Assembly (NCBI GenBank): GCA_009859145.1
Contig: VRVR01000001.1
Location: 434,001-498,000, forward strand
Direction of reading: 5' to 3'
Length of the DNA: 64,000 bases
Source of the DNA: Andalucia godoyi
Lineage: Eukaryota > Discoba > Jakobea > Jakobida > Andaluciidae
The notes beneath the pieces are model-generated. The model ran no database searches and had not been told where the DNA came from. It saw nothing but the letters and a program-made list of their open reading frames with translations. Below are positions 59,634 to 64,000 of this stretch, piece after piece (the stretch's first letter is position 1; each line of letters opens with the position of its first letter). A program made the translations under genes and the position numbers.

Positions 59634-60098
59634 TCTACCGCCCTTCTTTTTCTTCTCCGACTGTATCACTAGTTCTTCGGGCGTCGGGCTCCTCGTTCTA
59701 GCCGTCGCTGTCCGAATTCTTGGCCTTTATGAGCATCATTATGGTGAGTGCGTGTGTGTGTGTGTGAGAGAGAGAGAGCACGGAAAAAAGGTCCGGCAGT
59801 CCTTCCGAGATTAGGGTTTCTTTCGGCCCTATTTTGTTTAATCGGGCTCGGTTTTATTTTCCTTTTTTCCTTTTTTTTTTGTTGCGCCGTTTTGTTTTCC
59901 ATTGCGATATTTATTACATGCAGGCTTCTCCTCTCGCTTTTCTTTGAGAAACATTCAAAAATTAAAAAAAGCAGAGGAAATTTAGTTTTCCAGTTTCCGT
60001 GAAGGACACACTCAATTGGAGCGTGATAAATCAGCAAATTTATTACACACGTATATTTTGGTCGGGGGGTTTAGGGTTTCTTTTTTCTCCGATTGGGA
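59634..60098. other. Divergent spacer with two telo-box-like motifs
   Basis: Contains (TG)n/(AG)n at 59751-59778 and two copies of TTAGGGTTTC (59811-59820 and 60071-60080). In plants the equivalent AAACCCTA telo-box is a promoter element of ribosomal and cell-cycle genes. The function here is unknown. I see no gene. Confidence 0.6.
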
Positions 60099-61277
60099 AT
60101 GGGTGAGAACAGCGGGATGATACCCACTACGTCCGTTTACGAAGCGGAGAATCTGGCGGCAATTCGTGGGCGGCCGTCGATTTCTGATCGTCGAAAGCTG
60201 GCCATGAAAGCTAGACGGCTGTTGCAGCTTGCGGATGCAGAGAGGCTCAAGGAGAGTGGTTCATCGCTGGCTGCGTCGGCACCGGCATCGTCGTCGCCGT
60301 CGTCGTCGTCGTTGTTGTTGTCGGAGAACCAGAGCAATGGGATCGATCTCCATGTTTCAAATGCAGGTAGCTCCAGCGCTGATGCATCGAACGTGTCTTC
60401 TTCTCAAGCAGGAGACGAGTCAGAGACAGAAAATGAGGATCGCAGTGCAACGAGAAAACGTGGTCGGCCGCGGATGACGAACGCGGAAAAGTATGAGGCA
60501 GCAGCCCGAAGGATTGTTCGACAGCTGATGATGCTCGGTACTGCTGGCATGCACTTGGGCATGAATTGGAATCAACCAGAAGACAATCAATCCCGTCCCT
60601 TTGACTCCTCTTCTGCGTCGACTGCGTCTTCTTCTTCTTCTTCTTCTTCTTCTTCTGCTGCTTCTTCTTCTTCTGCTGCTGCTGCTGCTGCTGCTGCTTC
60701 TACCTCGTCGGCACCATCATCGCTGTCAACAGCGATGACTGCAACAGCAACTTCGGCAAGCTTGCCAGTTTCTGGTTCGTCGACTGCGAGTTCCGGTTCC
60801 GCAACTTCTGCAGAGAGTGTAGGGCAAGCGACATCTTCCCCTACGCTACCTGGCCTCACTTGCAGGTTTGGAAGTGCTCCGGATCGCTTGTCTGCGGCAT
60901 CAAGCGTCGCGGAAGTGTCAGCGCTACCTTCTGCAATCGGTAATACTTCGAGCGCAGGATCCGGGTGTGAGATGGTGCAATTGTCGAATTCGTCGCTTGC
61001 GGGTCTCCGAACCGATGAATACGTGACTCCGGTTGCTGGATCTTTGCGGAAGCGAGAGCTGGGACTGCGGAAAAGGCCAGGGCACCGCAGTGGGAAGCGG
61101 TCCCGCACCGTCCGTCTGAGTGGCGGGGACTCTGCAGATGCAGACGAGTTTGGGGACGATTTGCATGATGTAGATGCCGCGGATTCAAATGAAGATGGAG
61201 ATGGCACCGACAACGAGGAAGATGCCGATCACGAGGAAGCCAGCGTTGCAGACCACCACATCGTTGCGTCCCTGTAG
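60099..61277 (+). CDS. AT-hook-like Ser/Ala-rich nuclear protein
   Basis: 392 residues from the ATG at 60099. An N-terminal basic helix (RGRPSISDRRKLAMKARRLL) and a second basic patch (TRKRGRPRMTNAEKYEAAAR at about 125-145) each contain a GRP core; the second has the flanking basic residues of a canonical AT-hook and leads into the helix RRIVRQLMMLG. The two patches resemble each other (RGRP-x4-5-(D/E)-(R/K)…AxxA-R), suggesting a duplicated module. Then come Ser and Ala runs coded by TCT/GCT repeats, a basic cluster (KRPGHRSGKRSRTVR) and a strongly acidic tail. A minor-groove DNA-binding nuclear protein is likely; its targets are unknown. Confidence 0.7.
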   Translation: MGENSGMIPTTSVYEAENLAAIRGRPSISDRRKLAMKARRLLQLADAERLKESGSSLAASAPASSSPSSSSLLLSENQSNGIDLHVSNAGSSSADASNVSSSQAGDESETENEDRSATRKRGRPRMTNAEKYEAAARRIVRQLMMLGTAGMHLGMNWNQPEDNQSRPFDSSSASTASSSSSSSSSSAASSSSAAAAAAAASTSSAPSSLSTAMTATATSASLPVSGSSTASSGSATSAESVGQATSSPTLPGLTCRFGSAPDRLSAASSVAEVSALPSAIGNTSSAGSGCEMVQLSNSSLAGLRTDEYVTPVAGSLRKRELGLRKRPGHRSGKRSRTVRLSGGDSADADEFGDDLHDVDAADSNEDGDGTDNEEDADHEEASVADHHIVASL

Positions 61278-61566
61278 TGTGTGCGAAAAGAAAGGCTCCG
61301 ACATTTGTAAAACGCAAATGCGGGAAGGGGAAAAGGAAATAGAAAGCGAGGTTGCGAGATTCAATGGCACAGGTTCTCTTTACACACAAAGTCATGCATG
61401 GCATGCTCCTATTCATGTAATATTTTCGCATATACTTCTTAGCTCTGCGGTACGTTCCGCGAATTTTTTTTCTTTTTTTCTTTTTTTCTTTTTTTTGGGT
61501 TGCAAGGGAAGAAAGAATTGGACACATAACAGCGGAAGCGCGAAGAAACATGAATGGGACGAACAA
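61278..61566. other. Spacer between convergent genes
   Basis: The 3' regions of the AT-hook gene and the PAK gene, with T-rich runs at 61466-61500. I see no gene. Confidence 0.7.
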
Positions 61567-62988
61567 TTACTGTTTCAATCGCTTGTTCTTCAGGACAATA
61601 AAGTTTGTATCCTCAAGTGCTTGTTGCAGAAAAGGATGCGCAAGAAGCTCGGTCATGTCTGCTCGGGCAGCGGGGTCCTTCACAAAGCAGCGCTTCAGAA
61701 AGTGGTGGAATTCTGGAGACCACTTTGCCTTGTCCTTGAGCTCTGGTGGTCCTTGGGTGGCGATCATGAACAGCGCACGCAGGGGCGGCAAGTCCAACAG
61801 AGGGGGCTCTCCTTCGGCCATCTCAAGCGCCATGATTCCCAAGCTCCATACATCGCACTTGAAATCATACGACTGGCCGCGGATCACCTCCGGGGCCATC
61901 CAGTACGGAGTTCCGACGACTGATTTTCTCTTTGCGGCCATGTCCGTCAGTTCTGCGCAGAACCCAAAGTCTGCGATCTTGATCTCTCCTTTTGGTCCAA
62001 TCAGCAAGTTATCCGACTTGATATCGCGGTGGACAAACTTCTTATCGTGCATATACTTAAGGGCCAGGATGGATTCTCTGCAGACTGTGGCGACTTCAGG
62101 CTCGGTCAGCTGCACCTCATACAACAAGTCAGTCAATTTTCCGCCTGGCATGAGATCCATCACGATCCAAAGCTCATCCTCGACCTTGTACGCTCCGTAG
62201 TACCGCACAACATTTGGATGCTGGCATGCCTGCATGGTGGCCAGCTCATTCACCAGTGCCTCGACCTTGGTGTCCTTCTTCATGTTAATTACCTTGACGG
62301 CAACATCAATCTTCTTTTTCGCATACGACGCGCGATATACGCAGCCCGACGAGCCTTCGTCCAGCTTGACCATTTTCGAAAACAGCTGCCTCGGATCACC
62401 CTTTGCAATCAGGTCGTCAAGCGTCATCTGGTCCGGAGAAAAGACAGCCTTGCGTGTCTTTGGTCCGTCCATCGTATACTGCAGCACATCCACCACGGCA
62501 TCTGTGTGATCCTTCATTTCCTTTGCCGAAAAATCCGACATCTCAAGCATGACTTGCAAGTCGGAGGGCAATCCCTGCAGCGTCCCGGAAGTCTCGTCGA
62601 AGTACACGTGGATTTTTCTCTGGAACCCAAACGGCCTCGATATGTTCATTGTTTCCGAGCCGCCCCCCATTGTGGCGGTTTTCTTGTGTTTTGAATCGCC
62701 ATTCGACGACTGTGATTGTGATTGTGATTGCGCCGAAGACGACGAAGATGACGAAGACTGAGGAGGTGGTGAAGGTGACGTCACTGGCTTGAGCTCAGGA
62801 GGAAGCGTCTCGGAGCTCACAAAGTCTCGAGCAGGCCGACCAACATTGAACTTGGCCCATTCCTCAGGCAACCCTTTCAGCTCGCCCGTCTCAGGATCAA
62901 CCTCGACATGAATTCCGCGCTGGAAAGCAGACGGCGCAGATATCGAAGCAGAATTGGGTGTTGATCCCGGCGGCGGACTCGAAGACAT
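61567..62988 (-). CDS. PAK: PAK-family Ser/Thr kinase with two CRIB/PBD domains
   Basis: 473 residues. Two CRIB motifs precede the kinase: residues 16-44 (ISAPSAFQRGIHV, then TGELKGLPEEW) and 116-145 (ISRPFGFQRKIHV, then GTLQGLP). A Ser/Gln-rich linker separates them. The kinase domain (about 205-460) has Lys232 in VAVKVI, the HRDIKSDN loop with Asp322, DFGF, activation segment SVVGTPYWMAPEV, and KCDVWSLGIMALEM, all PAK/Ste20-like. In the Gly-rich loop the first Gly is replaced (LDEGSSGCV instead of IG-G-SG-V). CRIB domains bind GTP-loaded Rac/Cdc42, which releases autoinhibition and links the kinase to actin control. Most PAKs have a single CRIB. Confidence 0.93.
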   Translation of the reverse strand: MSSSPPPGSTPNSASISAPSAFQRGIHVEVDPETGELKGLPEEWAKFNVGRPARDFVSSETLPPELKPVTSPSPPPQSSSSSSSSAQSQSQSQSSNGDSKHKKTATMGGGSETMNISRPFGFQRKIHVYFDETSGTLQGLPSDLQVMLEMSDFSAKEMKDHTDAVVDVLQYTMDGPKTRKAVFSPDQMTLDDLIAKGDPRQLFSKMVKLDEGSSGCVYRASYAKKKIDVAVKVINMKKDTKVEALVNELATMQACQHPNVVRYYGAYKVEDELWIVMDLMPGGKLTDLLYEVQLTEPEVATVCRESILALKYMHDKKFVHRDIKSDNLLIGPKGEIKIADFGFCAELTDMAAKRKSVVGTPYWMAPEVIRGQSYDFKCDVWSLGIMALEMAEGEPPLLDLPPLRALFMIATQGPPELKDKAKWSPEFHHFLKRCFVKDPAARADMTELLAHPFLQQALEDTNFIVLKNKRLKQ

Positions 62989-63501
62989 TTTTCTTTCTTT
63001 TCTTAAAAAGAAACCAAAGAAAATAAATAGATAAATAAATTAAAATAGTTCCATAAATTAAAAAAAGACTCTTCAATGCTGTGTGATTTGCTGGGTTTTG
63101 CAACAGATCAATACAGATGGTTGGTGAACGACTGCATAGCGATGATTCTCCGTTGCGTTTTGTTTTTTCTGTGAGGGTAAATTCAGGTGGAGTCCAAGTC
63201 GGAGGGATATGTCCCCGATTTTAAAAATTCGGGAACGGCAAAATATATCATAAAACAAAAATTAAAAGAAAACCGTTCTTTTGGGTTCCATTAGAATTCC
63301 GAATCCGGAACATGGTTTTGTGCTTTGTGCGCTGCTCACTTGCACTCTGAATGATTTCTTGTGTTGCCTTTTTCTTTTCCCTTTTGGATGGCTGATCTGT
63401 TCTTTTGGAGGGGGTTTGCGTTTTTTCCCCTTCTTTTTCGATTGGTTCCCAGAAGAATCAAAGAAAGAAGGAAAGAAAGAAAGAAAAAACAGAAGAGGGG
63501 A
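62989..63501. other. Divergent spacer
   Basis: Upstream of PAK (minus) and the partial ARM-like gene (plus). Purine-rich just before 63502. ORFs on either strand here overlap the neighbouring gene's antisense or are low complexity. I see no other gene. Confidence 0.65.
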
Positions 63502-64000
63502 ATGGAGACAGAGCATATGCACACGCATTCGACGCTTGTTTCGTATACTGGAAACGGCCAAGATGCATCCTTTTTGCAATCGGCTCGGCTCGACGACTCT
63601 CGAGATGTGGACGTGTCGCACATGAATGCATCGTTGACAGCGTCCGACTCCGAGGCAAATGAGGCAAATCGCGAGGTCCAAGCGCGAGTCTCGGATCGGC
63701 GGAATCTCATTCTTAAGAAACTGAACAGAACGCTGTCGCTGCAGTTCAATGTCGCTGCGTTTGTGCGAAAGGGTGGTCTGGAAGAGCTTGCAAAGGCTCT
63801 TGAAGACCGCAACAAGATTGTCCGGATGCGTGCATTGCAGCTCTTTGGAAAAGTTTGTCTGTGTTTTCCCCAGCATGTTGCGCAAGTGCTGCTTTCCGAG
63901 GCGCATATCCGGAGCTTTTTGGCGTGTGCAAACGATTCTTCACGGAATGTTTCCTATGAGTTCTCGCTGTTGTTGCATATTCTGAGCAGAAATATCGATG
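63502..64000 (+). CDS. ARM/HEAT-like helical protein, N-terminal part (runs off the window)
   Basis: ATG at 63502 opens a frame with no stop to the last base, so at least 166 codons are seen. The first ~75 residues are polar. From about 80 on, amphipathic helices follow: RNLILKKLNRTLSLQFNVAA, FVRKGGLEELAKALEDRNKI, VRMRALQLFGKVCLCFPQHV and SRNVSYEFSLLLHILSRNID. The F--KGGL--L-K-L…VR--AL-LF pattern is that of armadillo-type repeats, as at the start of ELMO- or formin-type helical domains. The family cannot be decided from this fragment. Confidence 0.7.
   Translation, partial: METEHMHTHSTLVSYTGNGQDASFLQSARLDDSRDVDVSHMNASLTASDSEANEANREVQARVSDRRNLILKKLNRTLSLQFNVAAFVRKGGLEELAKALEDRNKIVRMRALQLFGKVCLCFPQHVAQVLLSEAHIRSFLACANDSSRNVSYEFSLLLHILSRNID

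Noticed and set aside
60587-61213. Antisense Glu/Ala-rich ORF opposite the AT-hook gene
   Set aside because: The Glu and Ala runs are the complement of TCT/GCT repeats; no independent start context or domain.

Overview
The window is nuclear DNA of a unicellular eukaryote. Its genes are long ORFs on both strands with few introns: six genes each show one short GT-AG intron (78-293 bp, mostly GTATGT-type donors), and about 25 show none. Intergenic spacers are short and rich in A/T runs and microsatellites. Gene content (RNA polymerase III largest subunit, Sm-G, NOC4, RRB1/GRWD1, MMS19, FCP1, PP2A-B55, CDC26-like, PAK, CAMSAP, ARL3, a WDR49/WDR64-like WD40 protein) is eukaryotic and suggests a free-living, probably ciliated protist. 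CAMSAP with CH and CKK domains, and PAK with CRIB domains, argue against land plants. I cannot name the species; an intron-poor flagellate such as a jakobid would fit, but that is a guess.

Layout. 1-937: 3' end of a WD40 gene. 1.17-1.7 kb: transposon relic A and an assembly gap, then an MTH1-like Nudix hydrolase. 2.4-9.1 kb (minus): AIFM3-like Rieske/FAD oxidoreductase and a CAMSAP/patronin. 10.2-14.9 kb: a very large Ser-rich protein. 15.6-17.5 kb: ARL3, transposon relic D and two divergent tRNA-Lys genes. 17.5-25.4 kb: a coiled-coil protein, a secreted papain-like protease, a beta-helix multi-pass membrane protein and RRB1. 26-32 kb: PP2A-B55, a polyQ protein and NOC4. 32.2-36.4 kb: RPC1. 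36.9-37.6 kb: relic B. 37.6-46.6 kb: coiled-coil protein, SNRPG, TPR protein, HSD10-like SDR, a TPP1-like OB-fold candidate and a CDC26-like microprotein. 47.4-48.0 kb: relic C. 48.2-63 kb: four-TM protein, secreted beta-propeller, FCP1, coiled-coil protein, MMS19, serine racemase-like enzyme, AT-hook protein and a tandem-CRIB PAK. 63.5 kb to the end: an ARM/HEAT-like gene that runs off the edge.

The most unusual content is a dispersed repeat family (A 1167-1392, D 16136-about 16514, B 36928-about 37562, C 47441-47992). All copies lie in one orientation and share the terminus CGCCTACATT. Read on the minus strand, they carry different pieces of a TnpB-like (Fanzor) RNA-guided nuclease: an N-terminal WED-type helix, the PWL-EVPYDVR segment, and a zinc ribbon followed by RDW...NGA-NIYL. 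Each copy has a different internal deletion. B and D share a frameshift-type lesion and a conserved 10-bp hairpin with a 4-5 nt loop near the 3' terminus, a candidate omega-RNA element. C is flanked by an 11-bp direct repeat. The window therefore holds miniature, non-autonomous derivatives of a eukaryotic Fanzor transposon; no intact nuclease is present here.
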